A stretch of DNA of 5,495 bases from assembly GCA_028692205.1 (NCBI GenBank), contig JAQUXV010000139.1, positions 1,493-6,987 on the forward strand, read 5' to 3'. This document shows positions 1-5,391 of this stretch, piece by piece. The stretch comes from Eubacteriales bacterium. Lineage in GTDB: Bacteria; Bacillota_A; Clostridia; Christensenellales; Aristaeellaceae. The notes beneath the pieces are model-generated. The model made no database searches. It saw only the letters and a list, made by a program, of their open reading frames with translations, and had not been told where the DNA came from. Every line of letters begins with the position of its first letter. Positions within the stretch are counted from its first letter, which is position 1. Made by a program: the position numbers and the translations under genes.

Positions 1-482
1 TTCAGCGCATCGTAGGAGTTGATGGTGGCGGGGTCGAACGCCGTGCCGAGGGTCCCCTCGATGGCGGCTTTATTGTAGATCAACCCGCGGCCTTCCACGC
101 AGAAGGGGAAGGCGTAAACCTTGCCGCCGATCAGCATCAGGGAAGATTCGCATTCCTTCGTCCAGTCCTCGCCGGTCAGGTCGACCGCTTTCTCTTCCGC
201 GAGCGCGATGATGTCGGTAGGATCGAGCATGGCCAGCGTCGGCGCGGTGCCGGAGTTGTACATGCTGGTAATTTTGGTGTAAGGCGATTCGCCGGCCCCG
301 CAGGCAAGCACTTCCACCTTCACGCCGGTTTCCGCCTCGTACTCTTGGGCTACTTCTTCCAGAGCGCTCTGGATTTCACCTTTGCTGTTCAGGAAGCTGA
401 TCTGTACGGTTTCCGCCGTCGCTACGGCAGCCATCGTAAAGGCCAGCGCGAGCACCAGACACAGAGCCACTAGCTTTTTCAT
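1..482 (-). CDS. ABC transporter substrate-binding protein, carbohydrate type (partial, C-terminus outside window)
   Basis: Extracellular solute-binding protein (family 1, sugar-type) that would capture a substrate outside the membrane and deliver it to an ABC permease. The reading frame is open from the ATG at 480-482 (reverse strand) to the window edge, giving 160 residues of a family usually 400-450 long. Residues 1-23 form a signal peptide: MKK, a hydrophobic core, and a likely cleavage after ATA. The mature part begins with a typical first lobe: a beta strand (VQISF), an amphipathic helix, 'TGVKVEVL', then 'YTKITSMYNSGTAPTL', matching the Y/F-x-x-K-[IL] and G-x-x-P-D/T-[LV] pattern of sugar-binding proteins. 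There is no lipobox cysteine at the cleavage site, which is unusual for a Gram-positive binding protein. AGGAGG lies 8 nt upstream of the ATG. The substrate cannot be told. The sequence looks more like a sugar binder than PotD, so a role in polyamine uptake is unlikely despite the neighbouring operon. Confidence 0.88.
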   Translation of the reverse strand, partial: MKKLVALCLVLALAFTMAAVATAETVQISFLNSKGEIQSALEEVAQEYEAETGVKVEVLACGAGESPYTKITSMYNSGTAPTLAMLDPTDIIALAEEKAVDLTGEDWTKECESSLMLIGGKVYAFPFCVEGRGLIYNKAAIEGTLGTAFDPATINSYDAL

Positions 483-518
483 GAGAGAATCCTCCTTTTT
501 GTTTGTCCGGGTTATCGC

Positions 519-536
519 AACAACGCGTTGGTTGTT
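519..536. promoter_or_regulatory. Candidate LacI/GalR-type operator in the 5' leader of the binding-protein gene
   Basis: CAACGCGTTG at 521-530 is a perfect 10-bp palindrome with a central CG. An overlapping AACAAC (519-524) / GTTGTT (531-536) pair forms a second, wider dyad. A central CpG palindrome of this kind is typical of LacI-family operators. It lies about 12-30 nt after the predicted start point, where a bound repressor would block transcription, and sugar-binding protein genes are common targets of such regulators. No regulator gene is visible in the window, so the assignment is inference. Confidence 0.5.
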
Positions 537-554
537 CGCTTATCCGTTGAAATG

Positions 555-583
555 AGAATAGCACAGGTAATTGGATATGTCAA
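555..583 (-). promoter_or_regulatory. Sigma-A promoter of the substrate-binding protein gene
   Basis: On the reverse strand a perfect -35 TTGACA (578-583) is followed by a 17-nt spacer and TATTCT as the -10 (555-560). TG one base before the -10 makes it an extended -10. The start point should lie near 548, leaving a leader of about 65 nt that contains the palindromic operator and the AGGAGG at 491-496. Confidence 0.8.
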
Positions 584-685
584 TCGTTTGTTATAAATTT
601 TATTTCAATTTTTACTGTATGGCATTTTCGACGATAATTTTCCCCTATTTACCGTGTGTTGTCTTGCCGTTTATGCGTTGTTTGC

Positions 686-706
686 CGATAGAATAGCTAT
701 TTATCG
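686..706. repeat. Near-perfect inverted repeat (CGATA/TATCG with AATAGCTATT core)
   Basis: AATAGCTATT (692-701) is a perfect palindrome flanked by CGATA (686-690) and TATCG (702-706). The two halves match completely except for one extra G at 691, giving ten base pairs in each direction if read as a dyad. It may be a protein-binding site. It is not followed by a T-run and lies in AT-rich, non-coding DNA. Confidence 0.5.
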
Positions 707-751
707 CGTTTTCATGCCAGTTTATATATGTCATTCGTTTGATATCATTGT

Positions 752-764
752 TATCGTACCGATA
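752..764. repeat. Short inverted repeat TATCG-TAC-CGATA
   Basis: TATCG (752-756) and CGATA (760-764) are inverted copies separated by three bases. The same 5-mer arms occur in the dyad at 686-706, and single copies occur at 632-636 and 513-517. This suggests a repeated recognition element, although 5-mers also recur by chance in AT-rich DNA. Confidence 0.35.
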
Positions 765-1047
765 TATCACAAGCAGTCTCCGGTTGACTTTTCGCGTCCG
801 GTCAACCACGTCTCCACGCCTCGGAAGCTTTTTTGCAAGTCATCCTCCGTTGGTTTCCTGCTCGGCAGTCGCCGCCGCGTGGGCAGCGCACAGACTGTAC
901 AGGAGAATTGCGTCCGCATTCTTCCATTAAACCCCGTTTCAACCGGTGCGGAGCGGCGGCTCCGAGGCCGTTTGCCCTAGGCATGACCCGCGCGGCAGCG
1001 TGTCTCTAGGAAGCGGCTTTTCTCCGCAAAGAAAATTACCCTGCGGG

Positions 1048-1076
1048 TTGACAATCCACCCCGGCTATATTATGAT
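1048..1076 (+). promoter_or_regulatory. Strong sigma-A promoter for the structured RNA and probably the polyamine operon
   Basis: A perfect -35 TTGACA (1048-1053) is followed by a 17-nt spacer and TATGAT (1071-1076), one mismatch from TATAAT. Transcription should start near 1083, exactly where the first base-paired element of the RNA begins. It is the best plus-strand promoter in the window and the only convincing one upstream of speD. Confidence 0.82.
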
Positions 1077-1103
1077 AACCATGTTCTCCGCAGGCCCTGC
1101 GGC

Positions 1104-1314
1104 AAGAACTTACTGACCCGTTTCCCTTCGGGAAACCACGGCCTTACGGACAGCCGGGTCAACTGCCGAGTGCGGAAGCTTCCGCACGTTTGATTGCGCG
1201 AAAGCGCAAATTTTATGAGTTGGCTACTAAATAGCCAGTTGGTTACTTCATAACCAAGTGTACTTGGGTACACGCTTGTAAAACGGTCAAAAAGAGTAGT
1301 AAAAGTAAGTTCTT
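1104..1314 (+). other. Long-range 11-nt complementarity within the RNA (1104-1114 with 1304-1314)
   Basis: AAGAACTTACT at 1104-1114 is the exact reverse complement of AGTAAGTTCTT at 1304-1314. This pairing would compete with two local stems: the AGAAC arm of the first hairpin (1105-1109) and the AGTAA/TTACT hairpin (1304-1308 with 1313-1317). It also crosses the domain-closing stem 1277-1289/1393-1403, so the two together would form a pseudoknot. This could be a tertiary scaffold or a structural switch. Confidence 0.5.
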
Positions 1315-1402
1315 ACTGTATAGACTCTGGATGGTCCAAAGGCGGCGGGAGAGGCGGGCAACCGCATGTCCGGGCGCGCGCCGGAAGCCGAATGACGTTT
1401 AC

Positions 1403-1436
1403 AGGATGTGCCTATGTACAGGCACATCCTTTTTTT
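1403..1436 (+). terminator. Intrinsic terminator just upstream of speD
   Basis: A perfect 11-bp stem AGGATGTGCCT (1403-1413)/AGGCACATCCT (1420-1430) with a 6-nt loop is followed at once by a run of seven T (1430-1436). The 5' arm begins at the base that ends the domain-closing stem of the structured RNA, so the two helices could stack. No upstream segment complementary to its arms was found that would serve as an obvious antiterminator. Confidence 0.9.
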
Positions 1437-1465
1437 GATGCAAAGATACGCAGGGGGAAGAAGCC

Positions 1466-2245
1466 ATGGCGGAAAAGCTGAAACTGTACGGGTTCAACAA
1501 TCTAACGAAAGCCCTGAGTTTTAATATCTACGATATCTGCTACGCAAAAACCGCGCGAGAGCAGCAGGACTACATCAAGTATATCAACGAGCAGTACAAT
1601 TCCGAGCGGCTTACCGCCATCCTGGAAAAGCTTACCGAGATGATTGGCGCAACCGTGCTGAACATTTCCCGGCAGGATTACGAGCCGCAGGGCGCCAGCG
1701 TCACCTGCCTGATCGCCGAGGAAAGCATGATCGGTAAACGCGCGGGCGAAACCATGATCGGCCATTTGGACAAGAGCCACGTCACCGTGCATACCTACCC
1801 CGAATACCACCCCGAAACCTCCATCGCCACCTTCCGTGTGGATATCGACGTGGCGACCTGCGGGGAGATCACGCCGCTTTCCACGCTGGACTTTTTGCTG
1901 GGGAGCTTCGATTCGGACATTATCACGCTGGATTACCGCGTGCGCGGCTTCACCCGGGACGTGCATGGTAAAAAGCTGTTCATCGACCACAGCATTACGT
2001 CCATTCAGGATTACATCGACCAGAAAACGCTGCAGAAATACGACGCCGTGGATATCAACGTCTATCAGGCGAACATGTTCCACACCAAGATGCTCATCAA
2101 GGATATCGAGCTGCAGAACTATCTGTTCAACTCCGACGTTTACGAGATCAAGCCTCAGGTGCGGCTGAGCATTGCCAATGCCCTCCGGCGGGAAATGCTG
2201 GAGATATTCAGCGGAACGAACATCTATCAGGAGGGCGACCATTGA
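1466..2245 (+). CDS. speD: S-adenosylmethionine decarboxylase proenzyme, E. coli type (class 1A)
   Basis: Decarboxylates S-adenosylmethionine to give the aminopropyl donor for spermidine synthesis, acting in the cytoplasm. The 259-residue protein matches E. coli SpeD (264 aa) over its length: '[15 protein letters not shown]', '[10 protein letters not shown]', '[12 protein letters not shown]', 'HLDKSH' followed by 'VHTYPE', and '[10 protein letters not shown]'. By comparison with E. coli, the proenzyme self-cleaves between Lys103 and Ser104, and Ser104 becomes the catalytic pyruvoyl group. The conserved catalytic cysteine is Cys132 (TCGEI). This is the long proteobacterial-type enzyme, not the short form of about 125 aa found in Bacillus. 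The ATG at 1466 is preceded by AGGGGGA at 1452-1458. The gene is the first of the operon, starting 29 nt after the T-run of an intrinsic terminator, and its stop codon overlaps the start of speA (TGATG). Confidence 0.96.
   Translation: MAEKLKLYGFNNLTKALSFNIYDICYAKTAREQQDYIKYINEQYNSERLTAILEKLTEMIGATVLNISRQDYEPQGASVTCLIAEESMIGKRAGETMIGHLDKSHVTVHTYPEYHPETSIATFRVDIDVATCGEITPLSTLDFLLGSFDSDIITLDYRVRGFTRDVHGKKLFIDHSITSIQDYIDQKTLQKYDAVDINVYQANMFHTKMLIKDIELQNYLFNSDVYEIKPQVRLSIANALRREMLEIFSGTNIYQEGDH
2229..2235 (+). promoter_or_regulatory. Ribosome binding site that fixes the speA start
   Basis: AGGAGGG lies inside the end of speD, 9 nt before the ATG at 2245 and 6 nt before an in-frame TTG at 2242. 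The spacing and codon favour the ATG. Its position within speD implies translational coupling. Confidence 0.7.
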
Positions 2246-3702
2246 TGGATCAAACGCGCGCGCCCTTGTACGAGGCGCTGGAAGCCATGCGCGACGAGCG
2301 CATTGTGCCCTTCGATGTTCCGGGGCACAAGCGCGGGCGTGGCAACAAGCCGCTCACCGATTTTCTGGGCGAGCGCTGCCTGAGCGTGGATGTGAACTCC
2401 ATGAAACCGCTGGACAACCTGTGCCACCCCGTGAGCGTAATCAAGGAAGCGGAGCAGCTGGCCGCCGAAGCCTTCGGCGCTGCGCACGCGTTTTTTATGG
2501 TGGGGGGCACTACCTCCGCCGTGCAGGCGATGATGCTTTCCACCCTGAAAAGCGGCGACAAGATCATTCTGCCCCGAAACGTACACCAAAGCGTGATCAA
2601 CGCCATGGTGCTGTGCGGGGCGATCCCCGTGTATGTGAACCCCGAAACCGACAAACGGCTGGGCATCGCGCTGGGCATGTCCTACGCGTCGGTGGAGCGG
2701 GCGGCGCTCGCGCACCCGGAGGCCAAAGCCATCCTTGTCAACAACCCCACCTATTACGGCATCTGTTCCGACATTGCGCGCATCACCGCGCTGGCGAAAA
2801 GCCGGGGCATGCGCCTGCTGGCGGACGAGGCGCACGGCACGCACTTTTATTTCGGCCGGAACATGCCCCTTGCCGCCATGGCGGCGGGCGCGGATATGGC
2901 TGCCGTGAGCCTGCACAAGTCCGGCGGGTCGCTTACGCAAAGCTCCATCCTGCTGTGCGGTGAACGGGTAAACGCGGATTACGTGCGCCAGATCATCAAC
3001 CTTACGCAGACCACCAGCGGCAGCTACCTGCTGCTGTCCAGTCTGGATATTTCCCGCCGCAACCTTGCGCTGGGCGGTGTGGAGCTGTTTGATAAGGTAA
3101 CGCGTTTTGCCCGCTACGCGCGGGAGGAGATCAACGAACTGGGCGATTATTACGCCTTTTCCAGCGAGCTGGTGAACGGCGACAGCATTTTTGCCTTCGA
3201 CGAAACCAAGCTTTCCATAAACACGCTGGATGTGGGGCTGGCGGGCATCGAAGTGTACGACCTGCTACGGGACAAGTACGATATTCAGGTGGAGTTCGGC
3301 GATCTGGGCAACATCCTCGCCTATATTTCGGTGGGCGACAAGACCAAGAACATCGAGCGGCTCATCAGCGCCCTGTCCGACATTCGCAGGCTGTACAAAG
3401 GCAAGCGCGCCGACCTGATGGAGAGCGAGTACATCAGCCCCGAGGTTGTTTGCTCCCCCCAGCGCGCCTTTTACGCCGAAAAGAGAAGCACGCCGCTGGA
3501 CGCGTGCGCGGGCGGCATCTGCGGCGAGTTTGTGATGAGCTATCCGCCCGGCATCCCCATCCTCGCGCCCGGCGAACGCATCACCCCGCAGATTGTGGAG
3601 TACATTCGCTACGCGCGGGACAAGGGCTGCACGCTTACCGGCCCCGAAGCCATGGACGTAAGCCGGCTGAATCTTGTTACGGAGGTGGATGACCGTGGAT
3701 GA
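2245..3702 (+). CDS. speA: PLP-dependent arginine decarboxylase, Bacillus SpeA-like (Orn/Lys/Arg decarboxylase family)
   Basis: Fold-type I PLP enzyme of the Orn/Lys/Arg decarboxylase family, predicted to convert arginine to agmatine. From the ATG at 2245 it has 485 residues, the size of B. subtilis SpeA (490). Family signatures: 'VPGHKRG' (25-31), 'PLDNLCHP' (55-62), 'PRNVHQS' (110-116), 'NNPTYYG' (166-172), 'DEAHGTH' (194-200, Asp194 for the PLP ring nitrogen), 'SLHKSGGSLTQSS' (222-234, Lys225 as Schiff-base lysine) and the C-terminal 'YPPGIPIL' (433-440). Lysine and ornithine decarboxylases of this family look alike. The arginine assignment rests on similarity to SpeA and on the agmatinase gene two genes downstream. 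The start overlaps the speD stop in TGATG. An in-frame TTG at 2242 would add one residue but is less likely. Confidence 0.93.
   Translation: MDQTRAPLYEALEAMRDERIVPFDVPGHKRGRGNKPLTDFLGERCLSVDVNSMKPLDNLCHPVSVIKEAEQLAAEAFGAAHAFFMVGGTTSAVQAMMLSTLKSGDKIILPRNVHQSVINAMVLCGAIPVYVNPETDKRLGIALGMSYASVERAALAHPEAKAILVNNPTYYGICSDIARITALAKSRGMRLLADEAHGTHFYFGRNMPLAAMAAGADMAAVSLHKSGGSLTQSSILLCGERVNADYVRQIINLTQTTSGSYLLLSSLDISRRNLALGGVELFDKVTRFARYAREEINELGDYYAFSSELVNGDSIFAFDETKLSINTLDVGLAGIEVYDLLRDKYDIQVEFGDLGNILAYISVGDKTKNIERLISALSDIRRLYKGKRADLMESEYISPEVVCSPQRAFYAEKRSTPLDACAGGICGEFVMSYPPGIPILAPGERITPQIVEYIRYARDKGCTLTGPEAMDVSRLNLVTEVDDRG
3681..3685 (+). promoter_or_regulatory. Ribosome binding site that decides the speE start
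   Basis: GGAGG inside the end of speA lies only 3 nt before an in-frame ATG (3689) but 9 nt before a GTG (3695). The GTG therefore fits ribosome spacing, and it also reproduces the N-terminus of Bacillus SpeE (MSELWYTE versus MDDLWFSE here). Confidence 0.7.
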
Positions 3703-4555
3703 TCTCTGGTTCAGCGAATACCATACGCCGGATGTGCGGTTTTCGATCCGCGTATCCGCGCAGCTTCATCTGGAGGAGAGCGATTACCAGCGCATCGCCG
3801 TGTACGATTCGCCGGAGTTCGGCCGCATTTTAACGCTGGACGGCGTGCTGATGCTCACCGAGCGGGACGAGTTTATCTACCACGAGATGATCACGCATGT
3901 GCCCATGGCCGTTAACCCGGATATCCGCACCGTGCTGGTGATCGGCGCGGGCGACGGCGGCGTGGCGCGGGAGCTGAGCAAGTACAAAAGCATCGAAAAA
4001 ATCGTCGTTGCAGAAATCGACCGCCGCGTGGTGGAAGTTTGCCGGGAATACCTGCCGCAGACCGCCTGCGGGTTTAACGATCCGCGCGTGGAACCCACCT
4101 TCATCGACGGGCTGAAATACGTGCGGCACACGAAAGACAAGTACGATCTGATCATCGTCGATTCCACCGACCCCTCCGGCCCGGGCGAGGTGCTGTTTAC
4201 CAAGGAGTTTTACGGCGGGTGCATGAACGCCCTCACGGAAAACGGCATTCTGGTGAACCAGCACGAAAGCCCCTTCTACCAGGACGATGCCAAGGCCATG
4301 TGCAATTCCCACAAGCGCATTCTGAGCGTTTTCCCCGTCAGCCGCGTCTATCAGGCGCACATCCCCACCTACCCTTCCGGGCACTGGCTGTTCGGGTTTT
4401 CCTCGCGGGGGCTGCACCCGATCAGGGATTTGAAAGCCTCGGCGTGGAACGCGCTGGGCATTCAAACGCGTTATTACAACACCAACCTGCATAAAGGTTC
4501 GTTTTACTTGCCCAATTACGTGGAGGAGGAGTTGAAGCGGGATGAACAGGAATGA
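3695..4555 (+). CDS. speE: Spermidine synthase (polyamine aminopropyltransferase)
   Basis: Transfers the aminopropyl group from decarboxylated S-adenosylmethionine to putrescine, giving spermidine and methylthioadenosine. With the GTG start the protein has 286 residues, close to B. subtilis SpeE (276). An N-terminal beta domain contains 'EFGRILTLDGVLMLTERDEFIYHEM' in two pieces (41-55 and 56-65). The Rossmann-like domain has the nucleotide-binding 'GAGDGG' (84-89), an acidic residue after strand 2 ('VAEIDRRVVE', 105-114), and the catalytic-site 'DSTDPSGP' (156-163, Asp156 expected to deprotonate the amine). 'IPTYPSGHWLFGF' (223-235) is also family-typical. GAGDGG differs from the usual GGGDGG by one small residue. 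The gene starts 8 nt inside speA and ends 14 nt inside speB, so translation is probably coupled. Upstream in-frame ATG (3689) and TTG (3674) are less likely starts. Confidence 0.95.
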   Translation: MDDLWFSEYHTPDVRFSIRVSAQLHLEESDYQRIAVYDSPEFGRILTLDGVLMLTERDEFIYHEMITHVPMAVNPDIRTVLVIGAGDGGVARELSKYKSIEKIVVAEIDRRVVEVCREYLPQTACGFNDPRVEPTFIDGLKYVRHTKDKYDLIIVDSTDPSGPGEVLFTKEFYGGCMNALTENGILVNQHESPFYQDDAKAMCNSHKRILSVFPVSRVYQAHIPTYPSGHWLFGFSSRGLHPIRDLKASAWNALGIQTRYYNTNLHKGSFYLPNYVEEELKRDEQE

Positions 4556-5387
4556 TTTTCTCGGCTGCGACGCGCCGTACGAGCAAGCCGATATCGTGCT
4601 GTTCGGCGTCCCCTTCGACGGCACCACCTCCTATCGGCCGGGCACTCGCTTCGGCCCCCCGGCCATCCGCAGCGAGTCCTTCGGCATTGAAACGTATTCG
4701 CCCTACTGCGATCGCGACCTGAGTGAGATTGCCGTGTGCGACATCGGCGATCTGGAACCGCCCTTCGGCAACACCGTGAAAACGCTGGAGCTGATCGATG
4801 CGCAAACCGCTGAGATCCTCCGGGATGGCAAAACGCCCGTGATGCTGGGCGGCGAACATCTGGTTACGCTGGGCGCGCTGCGTGCCATGCTGAAGGCGTA
4901 CCCCGGGTTGCATATTCTGCATCTGGACGCGCATACCGACCTGCGAAACGATTATCTGGGCGAGCCGCTTTCCCATGCCTCCGTGATCCGCCGCGCGTGG
5001 GAGCTGATGGGTGATGGGCGCATCCACCAGTTCGGCATCCGCAGCGGGGAACGCGAGGAGTTCGCCTTCGGCGACGCGCATACCGACTTGCACCGCTTCA
5101 CGCTGGACGGCTGGGCGGACACCCTTGCCGCGCTGGGCGACGCGCCCGTGTACCTTACCCTCGATCTGGATGTGCTGGACCCGTCCATCTTCCCCGGCAC
5201 AGGCACGCCGGAAGCAGGCGGCGCAACCTTTACCGAGCTGCTAAGCGCGCTTTTGCAGCTTCACCGCGTACACGTCGTGGGCTGCGACCTGGTGGAGCTT
5301 AGCCCGCATTACGACCCGAGCGGCGCATCCACCGCCGTCGCTTGCAAGCTGACCCGCGAAATCCTCTTACAGTTGAAAGGAGCGTAA
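4542..5387 (+). CDS. speB: Agmatinase (ureohydrolase family)
   Basis: Mn-dependent hydrolase of the arginase/agmatinase family, predicted to split agmatine into putrescine and urea, so it supplies the substrate for SpeE. The 281 residues match B. subtilis SpeB (290) throughout: 'SYRPGTRFGP' (30-39), 'GIETYSPY' (48-55), 'LGGEHLVT' (102-109), 'HLDAHTDLR' (127-135), 'GEPLSHAS' (140-147), 'FGIRSGEREEF' (164-174), 'LTLDLDVLDP' (205-214) and 'PGTGTPEAGG' (218-227). All six expected metal ligands are present: His106, Asp129, His131, Asp133, Asp208 and Asp210. Guanidinobutyrases and related ureohydrolases share these ligands, but the SpeA partner favours agmatine. The ATG at 4542 lies within the end of speE (14-nt overlap) and follows GGAGGAGGA at 4522-4530. 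Confidence 0.95.
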   Translation: MNRNDFLGCDAPYEQADIVLFGVPFDGTTSYRPGTRFGPPAIRSESFGIETYSPYCDRDLSEIAVCDIGDLEPPFGNTVKTLELIDAQTAEILRDGKTPVMLGGEHLVTLGALRAMLKAYPGLHILHLDAHTDLRNDYLGEPLSHASVIRRAWELMGDGRIHQFGIRSGEREEFAFGDAHTDLHRFTLDGWADTLAALGDAPVYLTLDLDVLDPSIFPGTGTPEAGGATFTELLSALLQLHRVHVVGCDLVELSPHYDPSGASTAVACKLTREILLQLKGA

Positions 5388-5391
5388 CCAA

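Larger units (their letters stand above)
584..1047. other. Intergenic stretch without a convincing gene
   Basis: About 460 bases separate the two divergent promoters. The part up to about 770 is AT-rich and holds inverted repeats built on CGATA/TATCG. The part from about 770 to 1045 is GC-rich and holds two hairpin-capable dyads: GGTTGAC/GTCAACC (782-788 with 801-807) and CGGAGC/GCTCCG (949-954 with 959-964). Neither dyad is followed by a T-run, so neither looks like a terminator. Open frames here (for example 654-980 plus) lack a ribosome binding site and give low-complexity, Arg/Ser/Val-rich translations, so I do not call them genes. Confidence 0.6.
1083..1436 (+). ncRNA. Highly structured RNA of unrecognised family (leader or independent ncRNA upstream of speD)
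   Basis: About 350 nt bounded by a near-consensus promoter and an intrinsic terminator. Stems seen directly, in order: GTTCT (1083-1087)/AGAAC (1105-1109) capped by CCGCAG/CTGCGG (1088-1102); GACCC (1115-1119)/GGGTC (1156-1160) enclosing GTTTCCC-TTC-GGGAAAC (1120-1136) and GGC/GCC (1140-1142 with 1153-1155); a 7-bp hairpin at 1170-1187; TTGCGC-GAAA-GCGCAA (1194-1209); three consecutive hairpins at 1221-1237, 1239-1257 and 1258-1273; and a domain closed by TGTAAA (1277-1282)/TTTACA (1398-1403), extended by CG and TCA/TGA pairs past two single-base bulges. Inside that domain are AGAGT/ACTCT (1293-1297 with 1324-1328), GCGG-GCAA-CCGC (1354-1365) and TCCGG/CCGGA (1369-1385). Two loops are GNRA tetraloops. 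I see no hallmark of tmRNA, RNase P RNA, SRP RNA, 6S RNA, T-box or SAM-I riboswitch. Its function is unknown. Confidence 0.75.

Noticed and set aside
739..768. Possible plus-strand promoter TTGATA with an 18-nt spacer and TATATC
   Set aside because: Both boxes are weak, AT-rich DNA produces such matches by chance, and the far better promoter at 1048-1076 lies downstream.
782..807. GGTTGAC/GTCAACC hairpin as a terminator
   Set aside because: It has a 12-nt loop and no T-run on either strand side.
654..980. Plus-strand open frame of 108 codons in the intergenic region
   Set aside because: It has no ribosome binding site, crosses the AT-rich/GC-rich boundary and gives no recognisable domain. 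Minus-strand frames there (for example 802-984) are equally unconvincing.
1070..1273. Minus-strand frame of 67 codons across the structured RNA
   Set aside because: It runs through a series of perfect hairpins and has no ribosome binding site or family similarity. The RNA structure explains the region better.
1276..1324. Possible internal promoters for speD (TTGTAA at 1276, TATAGA at 1319)
   Set aside because: Neither box has a good partner at 16-18 nt spacing and both lie in paired regions of the RNA. Such a promoter would also still be upstream of the terminator.
1341..1389. Resemblance of GGCGGGCAACCGC to the SAM-I riboswitch core
   Set aside because: The match is superficial: it is explained by a GCGG-GCAA-CCGC tetraloop hairpin, and the other conserved SAM-I segments are absent.
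1502..2242. Long antisense frame opposite speD, and similar ones at 2227-2940, 3830-4627 and 4422-5093
   Set aside because: These are opposite clear, well-conserved genes. Long antisense frames are expected from GC-rich third positions, and the translations are His/Val/Gly/Arg-rich with no recognisable fold.
2172..2963. Plus-strand frame of 263 codons overlapping speD and speA
   Set aside because: It is a frame shadow of speA with an Arg/Ala/His-rich translation and no domain.
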